Numbered from the stretch's first letter, positions 11,901 through 36,066 are shown. The stretch: DNA of 45,000 bases from Glandiceps talaboti (GCF_964340395.1 NC_135567.1:14142806-14187805); one strand, 5' to 3'. The notes: generated by a model not told the origin, from the sequence alone. Made by a program: numbers and translations.

Positions 11901-13050
11901 CTCTCTTCTTGACTTCTCACATAATATTTCAGTTTTACCTTCTCAGGAAGTTACGGCAAATTGTTTATTTTTACCACAAACGTCAACGTGCATGTCAACA
12001 AAAACCAAGTTGTTGTTTGTGATCAAAGTAAACAACTCACATCAACATCTCAGAAGTTGAACATTCCAAATATGGGCATCCTGAGCAGGTAACAATGGAT
12101 CGCTGACCTGGTAAGCGTTCTCTCCACACAGATTGCGAATTTAATCATTACAAATTTAATATTTTTGCCAAGCACCATTATCGGCAACCTTGAATAATTA
12201 CCATAAAATTAGCATATCACATACTGATATTTAGCCACATTTCTGTAAACAACCAACCAATTGCCATCAGGGTAACTTGGAACAATTAACACAAATCAAT
12301 ATAGGGCATTCAGCCAATCAGCTCACATGACACAAATCATATGGCATTCAGCCAATCAGCTCACACAACACAAATCACTTAACATTCAGCCAATCAGCTC
12401 ACACTATGCATGGTACTAGTAGCCATGAAAAATATCAAATTTGAATTACTAAATTCTGAGTGGCAGTTGATGTTGATCAAGTTCATGTTCTCAAATTCTC
12501 CCTTTCTGCCAAACTGTGTAGTGTGTAGTTTTGAATCATTTTTACACTAAAAATGTTGCCTCATGCAAATTTCCCACAATTGTGTAATAATTCTCTCAAA
12601 TTCTCACAGGATTGTACAATTTGGTGTAATTTATTTTCAAAATTATGTTTTATCATGCAAGTTTCTTACAACTGTATCACTTCTCTCACTTTTTCTGAAA
12701 TTCTCCCTTACTACCAAACTATGTCACATTTCCATCCCTATTCTCTTTGTACAGTATGTAAAAACGTTTGACCAAGCTTTGATTATTCAAATTAAGAATG
12801 TTCCTGTATGACCAGATGAAGAACTGAATTGGGTATTTGCATCTCGCATAGCTATTTGTGTTTTCAATAATACCACAAATAGTTGTGTGTGATGTGAACA
12901 TCCAACTAACATCATACTTTGATGTAGAGGAACCAGAACTCGCCATACAAGGAATTTTCTTCTAGTTATAGGCAAGACATTGTTTTTTCTAGCCCAGTAT
13001 CCTGCTCTGATCATCCATGAAATAAGCCATACTGTGATTACTGAGGTCCA
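11901..13050. other. Intergenic, no gene seen
   Basis: AT-rich DNA. It includes three short tandem copies of CATTCAGCCAATCAGCTCAC near 12305-12405. I see no supported exon. Confidence 0.5.
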
Positions 13051-13053
13051 TTG

Positions 13054-13126
13054 AATACACATACATACATACATACATACATACATACATACATACATAC
13101 ATACATACATACATACATACATACAT

Positions 13127-13177
<51 letters not shown>

Positions 13178-13405
13178 TACATACATACATACATACATAC
13201 ATACAGACAGACAGACAGACACACACACATAAACATGCACATACACACATACATACGTACACACATGCATATATACATACATACATACATACATACATAC
13301 ATACATACATACATACATACACACACACACATACATACATACATACATACATACATACATACATACATACATACATACATACATACATACATACATACAT
13401 ACATA
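13054..13405. repeat. (CATA)n/(CAGA)n compound microsatellite
   Basis: About 350 bp of CATA units with internal CAGA and CACA blocks. All long frames in it (MYVCMYVC or THTYIHTY type) are translations of the repeat. Confidence 0.97.
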
Positions 13406-15700
13406 AACTACTTTTCCAACAGAAAGGGTGACACATAACCTCAACCTTAATATTACCCTGCTACCATCAACTCAGTGTATGGAAAGCAGTGTATATACGT
13501 AGTACACAATGGTACAATGTACTTGTAACTTATTTTGCTGGGAAAGAAAGGGCTTTAGACACGGATATGTCATAGTAATTGATTCAATATGTTGGAGCAA
13601 ACGCTGTGCATACAATGATCTGTGTAAACAAAGTGAACAAAGCCAGACGGTCAGTGTCCCCGTTTGACCCCAATGAATGAACTTTTTTTTACAACAACAA
13701 TGTCCAAGATTTAAAGTTTCTTGCTATTTCTTTCCGTCATTCATTTTGAACACAGATAGTTTTGGACAAAGGATGGATAACAAGCTAGCGAGTAAATCAT
13801 TCGGTGTACGCTATGACAAACGGTGAAGTCAAATTAAAACGGAAAAGGTTGCGATCGACCGACTATACTTACTTGGAACGCGATTTGCACTTTTGATTTG
13901 TTCCGGTTTCCTTTCCGTCACCCTGACAGTTTAGTCGCGTGTGAAATCAGGGGTCCAGTTTAAATAAATGTCTGAATAGTTTTTTTTCAATCAGTTAAGA
14001 ATCCAAAAATATAGTATGCTGTTTATGTGATCTTACACGGGGACGTTGGTTTATAAATCGTATATATAGCCAAGGAATCACACAACCCTCGCATTGGTTG
14101 TAGTTGTGTCGCGGGTGAATGTTGACAATTTCGTGGGTGGACTTTGCTCTGCTCGTACGTGCAAAACAATTCATATTAAGAATGAGCGGTAGAAAATCCC
14201 TGAGAGAATTCACAATTTTTTAAACCGACATTTCGTCGTAAGAGTGTATCTTCAACATTTCGTTACAAACCTGCGTAAATACTTACGTTCCGTTTTACGG
14301 TGAGCTTGATGAAGCGACTTGCAAAGTGACAGCGAGGCGCCTGTCAACCAATCCTTCCATCTCGATCAAAGAAGGAAGAAACTTCACGTACTTTGAAAAT
14401 GTTTTCAGAATCAGATTTTCCTGCAATCACTCGGCAATAAAACTAGCATTTTGAAAGAGCGTCTGGCATGTTATGACCGATAAAACAGATGCAAGTTAAA
14501 AAGTCTAAGACTCTTATTAAAAAGTACATATTGCTGCCGATCTCCCTACGTCAAGTACTCGATAGGAAAAAATAGATATTGTTTGTGCATTTTTGATTAG
14601 CAGACCGATAACAGAAGGTTTCTGTGTGAGCTTATTATCGTTTTTTGGGTTTGCTCTCAAACTAATTTTAGTCTGGTTTTTTTTTAGAAGCGCTCAAAAA
14701 CAAAAACAAATCCTCGAAAAGAAGAAAAAAAGCTAACTATTTCATCTATAGAAGCTTACATTACTAATCACCTATCTCTTTTCAGGCAGCACATGAATAA
14801 TTTCGACACGCCTCAAAAACAACGTACACGAATCTTCGATAGTGCTGACTCATTTTTCGGGGAGCAAGCCTTTTCAGACCGTGACATTTCAGAATCGAAT
14901 CGGACTCTTGTATATAAAACCCCTTTGGGCGGCATATAGATACACACATCACATTATGCATTGCACAGCTTTTCAACGGGAATACCCCGGGGGTTTGGCC
15001 CATTAAGAGAATCCTCTACACGCGATCGAACGGATAAAAGTTAACTAAAGTTGTACGTGGAAATAGAATTAAGAATTCGGATAAGACTGCATTCTGAAGC
15101 TAACAATGTGTCAAACTTTGAAAACTTCCCCACAGAACTTCTCAGTGTATGAACCACTACACTTGGACCATAGGAGCCCTTCTAACCGTTGCACTTGGGG
15201 GGGGGGGGGGATAGCACAACCCATTTTCGAATGTGACAGTCAAAAGTAGAATCGTTTGGGTGGCGCATACCCTGGCGTATACATACCATGCCAGTACATG
15301 TAACTTTATCCCGGTGTTTGTTCTTGGATCTTGTACCCTCCAAGATCTATGGTTTGGCTTAGTACGAGAATTCGACAACAAAAAATCGAACATATAAAAA
15401 AAAAGCTGAAATCATATGTGGAGTAGAATCATCATTAAAGATTCGATTGGTTAAGACTGTATTCTGACGTTAATAATATCGTCGCGAGAAAGACCTCCAC
15501 TGAGACGAGTTTTTCTGTTCGTCCCTCCCTTCATCTTTTCGCCCTTTTCTTCCCTCCTTCTCCTTATGCACTCATCGCGATATTGTCCCTCTTCCTAAAA
15601 TTCTGACTACGTATTAAAAGAAACATTCAGTAATATTAAAAGAAAAATCAATAATTTAACTCCGTTTCGCAAAATTGACCGTGTTTATGCACAGCGCCAT
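13406..15700. other. Intergenic, largely non-repetitive; one weak exon candidate
   Basis: Mostly unique sequence with few repeats, which is unusual for this window. Good splice-site-like sequences occur: minus-strand GTAAGTA donors near 13870 and 14283, a plus-strand GTGAGC donor near 14301, and a strong plus-strand acceptor at 14785. No long coding frame joins them. It could hold UTR exons or a noncoding transcript. Confidence 0.35.
14786..14939 (+). other. Candidate small terminal exon, 48 codons
   Basis: A CTAAT branch-point-like sequence and the pyrimidine-rich CTATCTCTTTTCAG acceptor precede an ATG at 14793 and a 48-codon frame (MNNFDTPQKQ...) ending at TAG 14937-14939. The peptide is polar and has no similarity I recognise. 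A possible upstream donor is GTGAGC at 14301. Chance is a real alternative. Confidence 0.2.
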
Positions 15701-15741
15701 CTAGAGGCAGTGCCTAGTTACGATTAAGTGGTCAAAGTTCA

Positions 15742-15749
15742 TATAAATA
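15742..15749 (+). promoter_or_regulatory. Possible TATA box of gene 3
   Basis: TATAAATA lies 179 bp upstream of the gene 3 start codon, in otherwise unique sequence. Transcription start data are needed to support it. Confidence 0.35.
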
Positions 15750-15927
15750 GACGTGAAAGAAGCCATATTGCTTTCATTCTGTTAGCGATCTCTGCATCTT
15801 CTCTGCGAAGTCGGCTTTTCCTCGACGATTTTCAGTGCCGGTTTGCAGTTTTCAGGTACAGAAATAATACAGCGACCGGACCCTGTCTTGTAATTGTCAG
15901 GACTTCAAAACTGTGCAGTTTGTTAAA

Positions 15928-18900
15928 ATGGCGACGGACAAGGAACAGTTTGATTTTGATTCTCCGATATTACATTTACAATTTGGAGAGACCGGAATGA
16001 ATCGGCACTCGGAAAATGCCGGTAATCTAACGATGAGAACGCCAGCTAGCAACGCTCGTGCAATTCACGCAACTTTGAGTGGTGCACCGACGCAAACTCT
16101 AACAAATACATTTGTAACCAAGATGGCAATGGAGAGCAAACGGACGCCAATGCAATCACGTACCGCAACAACATCAAAACCCCCAACATGTATTTTGTGC
16201 GGGGAGAGTGTGGTCAGATCTGAGAATCGAAGACGTCTCTTTCACGGAAAAAGTAAATCTGATGTTACAAAAAATGTTGAATACATGACCGGAAGAGAAA
16301 TCACACCAAATAACGTCGGAAATAAAGTGGCCTGTAAAAATTGCTGCGCTCGAATAACAAGCTTGAAAATCCGATGGAGAGAATTTCGGACTATGCTTCA
16401 GAAAACTACGAAAAATTTGAATTTGAACTCGGATACACCATGCGGAAACCCAGCCTTGGATTCAGAGTCGGATGAAATAACAGAATGTCGATGTGGTGGT
16501 CGAATATCAGTTATGTCAGAACACGCTGAAGAGGGTTTTGAGACAGAGAGTAAAAGTATGTTTGGTAATGTAAGTATATGTCTGTCGTAATAAGCACAAT
16601 CCGAGTTATTGTCTTTGAACAGAAAATACGGATTGTTCTATGCCACAAAAACCTGTGTCTACATCACTGATTTTGAGATGCTCGAAGTATTGAGTCAAAA
16701 TGTTCCACATTATTTTTTTTTTACTTTTCATAAATTATGCTTTAGGAGGTATAATTATATTATCCCCCAATATTTTTCTTCATTCAGCCACAAAATACTC
16801 ATGACCTAAGGGGGCCTTGTCACTATGAATCACGAGACATGTAGTGACAAGGCCCCCTTAGGTTACTCACACTTTCCTCAGATGAAAGTGGCAAAATATA
16901 GGGGAATACTATACATGTATTATACTATGCAAAGCTAAAAATATGGAATTTATACCTAGTCGTAGTAAGAGATAAGGGAACACCAAATTTTGGTGTGTCA
17001 CTAGAAATTGTGTGTGTCAGTGGCATGTCAAATTGGCTTAGAGGGCACACTCACCACATAGTAAGAGATAGGGGAACACCAAATTTTGGTGTGTCACTAG
17101 AAATTGTGTGCGTCAGTGGCATGTCAAATTGGCTTAGAGGGCACACTCACCACATAGTAAGAGATAGGGGAATACCAAATGTTGGTGTGTCACTAGAAAT
17201 TGTGTGCGTCAGTGGCATGTCAAATTGGCTTAGAGGGCACACTCACCACATAGTAAGAGATAGGGGAACACCAAATGTTGGTGCATCACTAGAAATTGTG
17301 TGCGTCAGTGGCATGTCAAATTGGCGTCAAAGTAGACATAGAAGTAAACAGACTATTATTTTGTATTTCAGTGCAAAGAGTTGGTAGAGAAGCTCGGCTG
17401 CAGTGTCTTTGTTATTATATCTGAAGACGAGATGTCAACAACCTCAGTTTACTTTGGTAGTGAAGACATGGTGTCCCAGTATCAGAGGAATGGGCTACGA
17501 GTGAAACCCTTCGATAGATGTCTGAAAAGAATGCAAAAGAAAAATAAACCCAAAGTAGACGACATCGGAGTAACAGATGATGTGAATTTTAATCAAGAAT
17601 CACAGATAAATGATTCGGCTTCCATTTTGCAAAACAATTCTATAAATTATGATCCTGAGGAAGGTCCTTCTTTACAGCTATCTGCTGATGATTCAGTTTC
17701 CATAGCAACAATTACTCATCCTCCTTCCCAAGAATCTGTTTCCATGGAATCTTCTCTTCAACATTCATCTCAAGAGTCTATTTCCATGGCAACAGTTACC
17801 CCATCACCAACCCAAAAATCCATTTCTATACCAACGGTTGTTGGTCTGCCAGCTCAAAAGGTCGTTTCCATAGCAACAACATGTGAGGATGAAGAGGAAC
17901 TAGATGATGGAAAAGTACAAAAATCTGAAGATGAACTGCGAAACATCAAATTTGATTATTCTCATGTCACAGTGAAACAAGAGGATGCTGTCACATTCAC
18001 AGCAGTTGCCATGGAAACTACATATGAGAACGATGCACCCAGCATGGAAATAAATGATGCAGATGATGTCACCAAGAACGATAATGTTTGTAAACAGATT
18101 CCACAAACCGAATCAAATTATCCTCATCCAGTTCAAACAGATGATGCTACAGATGCTGCCACCATGGCTACTGATGCCGTTGCCATGGCTACTGATGCTG
18201 TTGCCATGGCTACCAATACTGTTGCAATGGCTACTGATCCAGATAGCAGTGAAATGGATGTTGAAAGAATACAAATCAAAACAGAACAACTATCCGATGA
18301 TGAATATGCAGAAACTGTCAATAAAGTTGAGAGCGATGCATTCTATGTCACAGATATGGGGGAGATACACCCAACCCAGTTGTGTAAGGCACGTGCATCA
18401 ACTACAGTTGTTCCAAACACTGTACATTTGAGCAAACGCAGACTAGATATTAAGGAAGGCTGCACGAGTCATAGGGTACATCTCAGAGATGATGTAGGTG
18501 GAGATAATGTTTCTCCAAAGTGTGCATCAGTTGTTGAAGAAGCTCCAAGCAATCCACACAGATACAGGCAAGAGATAAATGCAAGAAATGAAGGCGTTAG
18601 CCACAAGGTACATATCGGGGACAGCGTAGAAGAAGACGATGTTCCTCTGAAACGTGCTCGCAAATATGTTCCTTCATCATCAAGTGTTCATGAATCAAAA
18701 GATGCATTAAATATATCCTCGCCGAGAACCAATCAAGATACTACAAACGTGAATCTTAACGACTATGCAAATAAGATCGTTGGAATGCCAGAAATCGAGG
18801 CAGATATCGCAAGGTCAAAGGCCATGGACCCGGACACACCGGAGAAGAAAGAAATCACAGTACGAAACATACGATTGAAGAAAAATCATACAGCAGAAGA

Positions 18901-19492
18901 GAAAAAAGAATTTCAAAAGCTTGCGCGACAAGCGTTTAAAGAAGACGACTTGATTCAAGATAAAGACTTTTCATGTGAGAAATGTGGGAAAGGGTACGAT
19001 AACGAAAAGGGTCTGAAAATCCATTTGCTTGGACCGTGCGTGACTCGTACGTGTCTTTATTGTGGTATGGGGTTCCTGTGGAAGGCATGGAAAGAACATC
19101 TTATCCAAGAACACATCAGGAAAATCGTTTTGTACGGGTGCGGATATTGCGAAAAGGTGTTCTCAAGACGAGACTTACTTAGCGGGAGTCACTTACCGCG
19201 ACATATGGGAACGCACACGCTCTATTTATGTCACGTTTGTGGAAAGAGTTTTAAACGGAATCAATATTTGCTGGAACATATTACTTTACATGACGGAGTG
19301 AAGCATGTTTGTCCATTCTGTGGTAAAGAATTTCAACGCTGGGGATATTTACGTAAACATTTAAAAATGCACGAAGGAAAGGATAAAAGGCCAAAATGCC
19401 AAATCTGTAATCGCGATTTCCGAGATGGAAGTGCGTTACGAACTCACAATGAAGCTCAACACTTTAAATCACATTATGAACAAAATTCATAA
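15928..19492 (+). CDS. ZAD-like plus C2H2 zinc-finger protein (gene 3)
   Basis: Two coding exons: 15928-16569 (ATG in good context AAAATGG; GTAAGT donor) and 17372-19492 (TTTCAG acceptor), phase 0, 920 aa. Exon 1 encodes a ZAD-like zinc-binding module with Cys88, Cys91, Cys136 and Cys139 in the C-x2-C...C-x2-C layout. Exon 2 opens with the family's shared unit (residues 217-256; GCSVF at 223-227, SEDE, FGSE), then a long acidic low-complexity region with internal repeats. Six fingers follow: a C2HC finger at 749-770, and C2H2 fingers at 775-795, 804-829 (long spacing between the zinc ligands), 834-854, 861-881 and 890-911. The C2HC finger, 4-residue linker and next finger match gene 1. Genes 1 and 2 have only a 23-24 codon first exon, so the ZAD exon is a gain here or a loss there. 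A nuclear regulator by inference. An alternative donor is GTATGT at 16556, but it breaks the phase. Confidence 0.88.
16805..16862. repeat. Perfect 21-bp inverted repeat (hairpin) in intron 1 of gene 3
   Basis: The left arm 16805-16825 starts CCTAAGGGGGCC; the right arm 16842-16862 is its exact reverse complement. The loop is 16 bp. In RNA it would form a long GC-rich stem. Confidence 0.9.
16965..17326. repeat. 96-bp satellite, about 3.8 copies (locus 1)
   Basis: Unit landmarks GTAAGAGATAGGGGAACACC and AAATTGGCTTAGAGGGCACA. The period is 96 bp (32 codons), so one frame stays open through all copies and mimics a repetitive protein. It ends about 45 bp before the exon 2 acceptor of gene 3. Confidence 0.95.
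18143..18237 (+). repeat. In-frame 21-bp coding repeat in gene 3
   Basis: Four units encode a MATDAVA-type heptad (TDAATMA, TDAVAMA, TDAVAMA, TNTVAMA, then TDPD). The DNA of each unit carries GTTGCCATGGCTAC, an X-box-like palindrome. Confidence 0.85.
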
Positions 19493-19730
19493 GAAAGCAA
19501 TATGGGACATAGAGGGGTTTGGGGGAGGGGTTATTGATGGGAGGGTGGCTATGAGGAAGGGGTTGATGGTGGGAGGGGGGGGGGGCTATGAGGAAGGGGG
19601 GAGCTATGAGGAAGGGTTGGTGATGGGAGGGGGGCTATGAAGAGGGGTTGTTGATGGGAGGGGGCTATTAGGAGGGGGTTGTTGATGGGAGGGGGGCTAT
19701 GAGGAGGGGGTTGTTGGTGGGAGAGCTGAG
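19493..19730. repeat. G-rich minisatellite directly after the gene 3 stop
   Basis: About six degenerate units of roughly 36 bp with landmarks GTTGATGGGAGGGG and GGCTATGAGGAGGG. Many runs of four or more G on the sense strand make a G-quadruplex in the 3' UTR RNA possible. Confidence 0.85.
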
Positions 19731-20116
19731 AGGACTATTTATATGAACATACTGCCATTAAAATCAGTAATTTGGATAATACATCTTTACCTTCCATGAA
19801 TACAATGAATTTTTTCATGATTCCTCATCACATTAAAATCATCACAAGAATAGACTACACAATTAAAGTGGTCATATGGATGAGGATTGGGTATTTATTT
19901 TGGATTTTTAATTTACAAAGCAATTTTATCATGACTTCCTACTTGAAAAATCAATGTAAAACAACATATGCCAAGTCCTTGTTTGTAACTCAATACATGT
20001 ACATTGCAAAACACTAAAAAAGCATGTAAAATGTACATACAATAACAAACATTTTACACATTTGTTAATGTTTTACAATTGGTTGAGTTACACAAGAACT
20101 TTGTTGTTTCACATTA
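19731..20116. other. AT-rich region downstream of gene 3
   Basis: Probable 3' flank or 3' UTR of gene 3. An ATTAAA near 19757 is the nearest polyadenylation-signal variant. Parts (about 19885-20060) recur diverged near 34885-35050, so this is partly an interspersed repeat. No ORF is supported. Confidence 0.4.
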
Positions 20117-20585
20117 GTAAGAGATAGGGGAACACAAAGTTTGGTGTGTCACTAGAAATTGTGTGCGTCAGTGGCGTGTCAAATTGGCTTAGAGGGCACA
20201 CTCACCACATAGTAAGAGATAGGGGAACACCAAATTTGGTGCGTGACTAGTAATTGTGTGCATCAGTGGCAGGTCAAATTGGCTTAGAGGGCACACTCAC
20301 CACATAGTAAGTCATAGGGGAACACCAAATTTTGGTGCGTGACTAGTAATTGTGTGCGTCAGTGGCACGTAAAATTGGCTTAGAGGGCACACTCGCCACA
20401 TAGTAAGAGATAGGGGAACACTGAATTTTGGTGCGTGACTAGTAATTGTGTGCATCAGTGGCACGTAAAATTGGCTTAGAGGGCACACTAGCCACATAGT
20501 AAGAGATAGGGGAACACTGAATTTTGGTGCGTGACTAGTAATTGTGTGCATCAGTGGCACGTAAAATTGGCTTAGAGGGCACACT
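20117..20585. repeat. 96-bp satellite, about 5 copies (locus 2)
   Basis: Same unit as at 16965-17326, with copies of a variant type (GCGTGACTAGTAATTGTGTG) that are more alike one another than the locus 1 copies, indicating local homogenisation. Confidence 0.95.
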
Positions 20586-20738
20586 GGTTGTGAGACAAAG
20601 TTGTCAGGGATTTTAATAAGGGCCAGGAGCCAGCAAAAACAACAAACTACTGTGCAGGTCTTGTCAGCTTCTCTTTTAGGAGTTTACATTTAAAGATTCT
20701 TTGTTTCAACCAATATACATGTCTCCATTGTTTGACAA

Positions 20739-21098
20739 ATAATAATAATGTTAGTTTTCATATCGCGCTTTCCTACTCTGTGCTGACTCAAAGCACTTTA
20801 CCATTACTACCCCTGGCTCAGATCTATAGTGGCACAATGGCCCTTTATACTTCCTCAACTCCCTGGGGAGCATACAATCCATTGCAGTCTTTATAAGCAC
20901 ATAGGATTAAAGCATTCACATTGCAACCTCTATCCTACCAGGTTCCTAATTATACAGCTGGGTTGACTGGGGCACAATCATGGTCTAAATCTTGCCAAAG
21001 GACTTTAGCCACTCAGAAATAAATGGCAGTGATGGGGCTCAAACCTGCAACATGCACATTCCAAGCCGACCACTCTAACCATTCACCCATCATGACTC
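20739..21098 (-). mobile_element. tRNA-derived SINE
   Basis: Read on the minus strand, the head at about 21098-21040 contains an A-box-like TGGTTAGAGTGGTCGG and a B-box-like GGTTTGAGCCC, the internal RNA polymerase III promoter of a tRNA. A conserved-looking central part follows (landmarks GGCAAGATTTAGACCATGAT and CCCAGCTGTATAATTAGG). The 3' part has AAAGTGCTTTGAG and AAAGCGCGATATGAAAA and a short ATT-repeat tail at 20739-20750. The centre resembles the Nin-DC/Meta-type core domains described in invertebrate SINEs, from memory. Confidence 0.8.
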
Positions 21099-21099
21099 C

Positions 21100-21670
21100 A
21101 TGCATGGGTCTCCCTTGCATTTATTACACCCTACTCTTTCTAAGTTTATCGACTACTTTTCAAGTTAGCCTCATCCTTGTTGTGTAACTTATCTTATCAA
21201 TACATAAATATACATCATTAGAATACTAGGTCTATGCTATCCTGTGTTGTCATTTTATTTGTGTGTATGGCGAGAGGGTTATGCAATAGACCTGTTGGCG
21301 TTTCCAAAATGCGCATTACATAAGATTATGCTATAAATATATCTGCGCAGATATAATTATAGCATTCTTACAACTTATTCTTATTCTTGAATATTCTTAC
21401 AACTTGCCACCCCCTGAGTTGTGTAGCACATGTAAATTCCCCCAGCACATACAGAATAAATGTCGCTGTATGGGGAGATGTGCAATGTTTCAAAAACATG
21501 TCGCAATTTCTTAATATGTGCATTTAATTGACTTTTTCTAATCGCAATATGAAACTCTACACTCTGAATGTCATTTGCTAATGATTTCATAAAAATCTAG
21601 CAAAATTTTTACCTTATCTCAAAGTTTCGATGAAATACATTATACATAATCACAATGAAATATTGCTATT
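21100..21670. other. Intergenic, no gene seen
   Basis: AT-rich DNA between the SINE and the MITE. I see no exon, tRNA or strong repeat. Confidence 0.45.
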
Positions 21671-21671
21671 T

Positions 21672-22070
21672 GCAACAAGGATAGGTAATTGTTAGTCTAG
21701 TTCTAAACTGGTACAGTATTACGTATTAAAAATTTCATTACTTTACCAGTCTAGTCAAGGCAGTTATGAAAGGTGTTACATTATGGTGCTCCCCTGTAGT
21801 GAGTGAAGCACCAAGGGTGCATGTCAGTAGTAATCCATCACAAACTGACAGGCTGTCGTCATCGGACTGCATGATATGCAAATGTCCAACCAGGACTCAA
21901 CCTCCAGTCTGTATAAACTCAAATCATGTGGTGACATGATGACATCGTCGTGTTTATATGAACACGGTTGGGGGAGCACAGAAATATGTGTTCGAACAAC
22001 TGCCTTGACTAGTCTGGTAAAGTAATGGAGTTTTTAATACGTAATACTGTACCAGTTTGGAACTAGACTA
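21672..22070. mobile_element. MITE copy A, about 400 bp, with about 85-bp inverted ends
   Basis: The left end TAGTCTAGTTCTAAACTGGT continues through TATTACGTATTAAAAA and TTTACCAGTCTAGTCAAGGC. The right end (21985-22070) is the reverse complement. A second copy lies at 23726-24099. Both share the extra left-hand GCAACAAGGATAGGTAA, so the element starts at or before 21672. There is no ORF. Confidence 0.85.
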
Positions 22071-22090
22071 GGTCAATGGTGTTATTAGAA

Positions 22091-22134
22091 AATGTGTATG
22101 TATGTATGTATGTATGTATGTATGTATGTATGTA

Positions 22135-22165
<31 letters not shown>

Positions 22166-22231
22166 ATGTATGTATGTATGTATGTATGTATGTATGTATG
22201 TTTGTTTGTTTGTTTGTTTGTTTGTTTGTTA
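22091..22231. repeat. (GTAT)n then (GTTT)n microsatellite
   Basis: Pure tetranucleotide arrays about 140 bp long with a short GT interruption. Confidence 0.97.
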
Positions 22232-22960
22232 CAGTATGTCCCAGTAAAAGAATATGAGTGTAATACCAGTGCAGAAGTTCAGTTAATTTACTTTCCTTCA
22301 CTATCTGGAGAACCACAGCGACCTGTATAAGAGGAAAACATAAGGACAAAACAGACATTCACAAAAAGACTACATAAAAAAGAGAATGTGACAATCCAAG
22401 GCCATGACAATTATGACCAATCAGAATTTTGTAATAATACCTAAAGTGGAACAGCGACATTGACGTAGTGCAAATAGTAGCCCTCTAGTGATGGCCACGA
22501 CTTCATGTAACATATTGCAATCCATTTTGTTGAAATAGAAAGTTGGGTCTAAGTGTCTCAGTACTCCCAGTGTCTGATGTATGATTTTTTTATCCATGAT
22601 TTTTATTTTTAATAGTTTTATTTGTTTCCATGATCATTTTGTTCCATTTTTTTCATCATTCATTTACTCCACCCCCCCCCCCCCACACACACACACTTTT
22701 TGTCTGAAGTTATCCAACAAGTATCACAAAGTAGGACAGTGACTAATTTTTGGACCCTGGGAATTATGTGTAAAAAGACCCGGATGTACGTTCTGCTAAT
22801 GATATGCATAATCTAATGTCAGACTGAAACACATTTCTACACCATATTTTCTTAGTTGTTTGATCAAGTGCAAACTTTTCTTAATTTTCAAACTCGAAAT
22901 TGATTATATATTGACTGTCAATGTCGAATTTGGATCGTGGGTACCCTTATCATGCTTCGG
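22232..22960. other. Upstream of xylulokinase, no gene seen
   Basis: AT-rich DNA with a poly-C run near 22672-22684. No exon is supported. Confidence 0.45.
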
Positions 22961-22968
22961 TGACGTCA
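22961..22968 (+). promoter_or_regulatory. Perfect CRE, TGACGTCA
   Basis: The palindromic cAMP-response/ATF-CREB site lies 170 bp upstream of the xylulokinase start codon, a usual place for a promoter element. Function is inferred. Confidence 0.45.
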
Positions 22969-23130
22969 TTGTACCAACAGATGCTCTTTTGTTTGTAGCT
23001 TAGCTTGACGACCTTTAACCCTGCTTTAACCTTTGACACGAGGGAGGCGTTCCTCGCCGTGCAGACTACATTTTACACTCGTGATCACTTCGTCTCAACA
23101 TATCGAGTTTTGCCGCTTTGTTTTGAAATC

Positions 23131-36066
<12,936 letters not shown>

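Noticed and set aside
12787-13444. Long Cys/Val/Tyr/Met or Thr/His/Tyr ORFs on both strands
   Set aside because: Translations of the CATA/CAGA microsatellite; all frames are open only because of the repeat.
16995-17387. 130-codon repetitive ORF upstream of gene 3 exon 2
   Set aside because: The 96-bp satellite period is a multiple of three, which keeps a frame open. The same unit occurs at two other non-coding loci and the frame differs from exon 2.
21040-21098. Functional tRNA gene on the minus strand
   Set aside because: A and B boxes are present but no intact acceptor stem or cloverleaf is seen, and it continues into a SINE body and tail.
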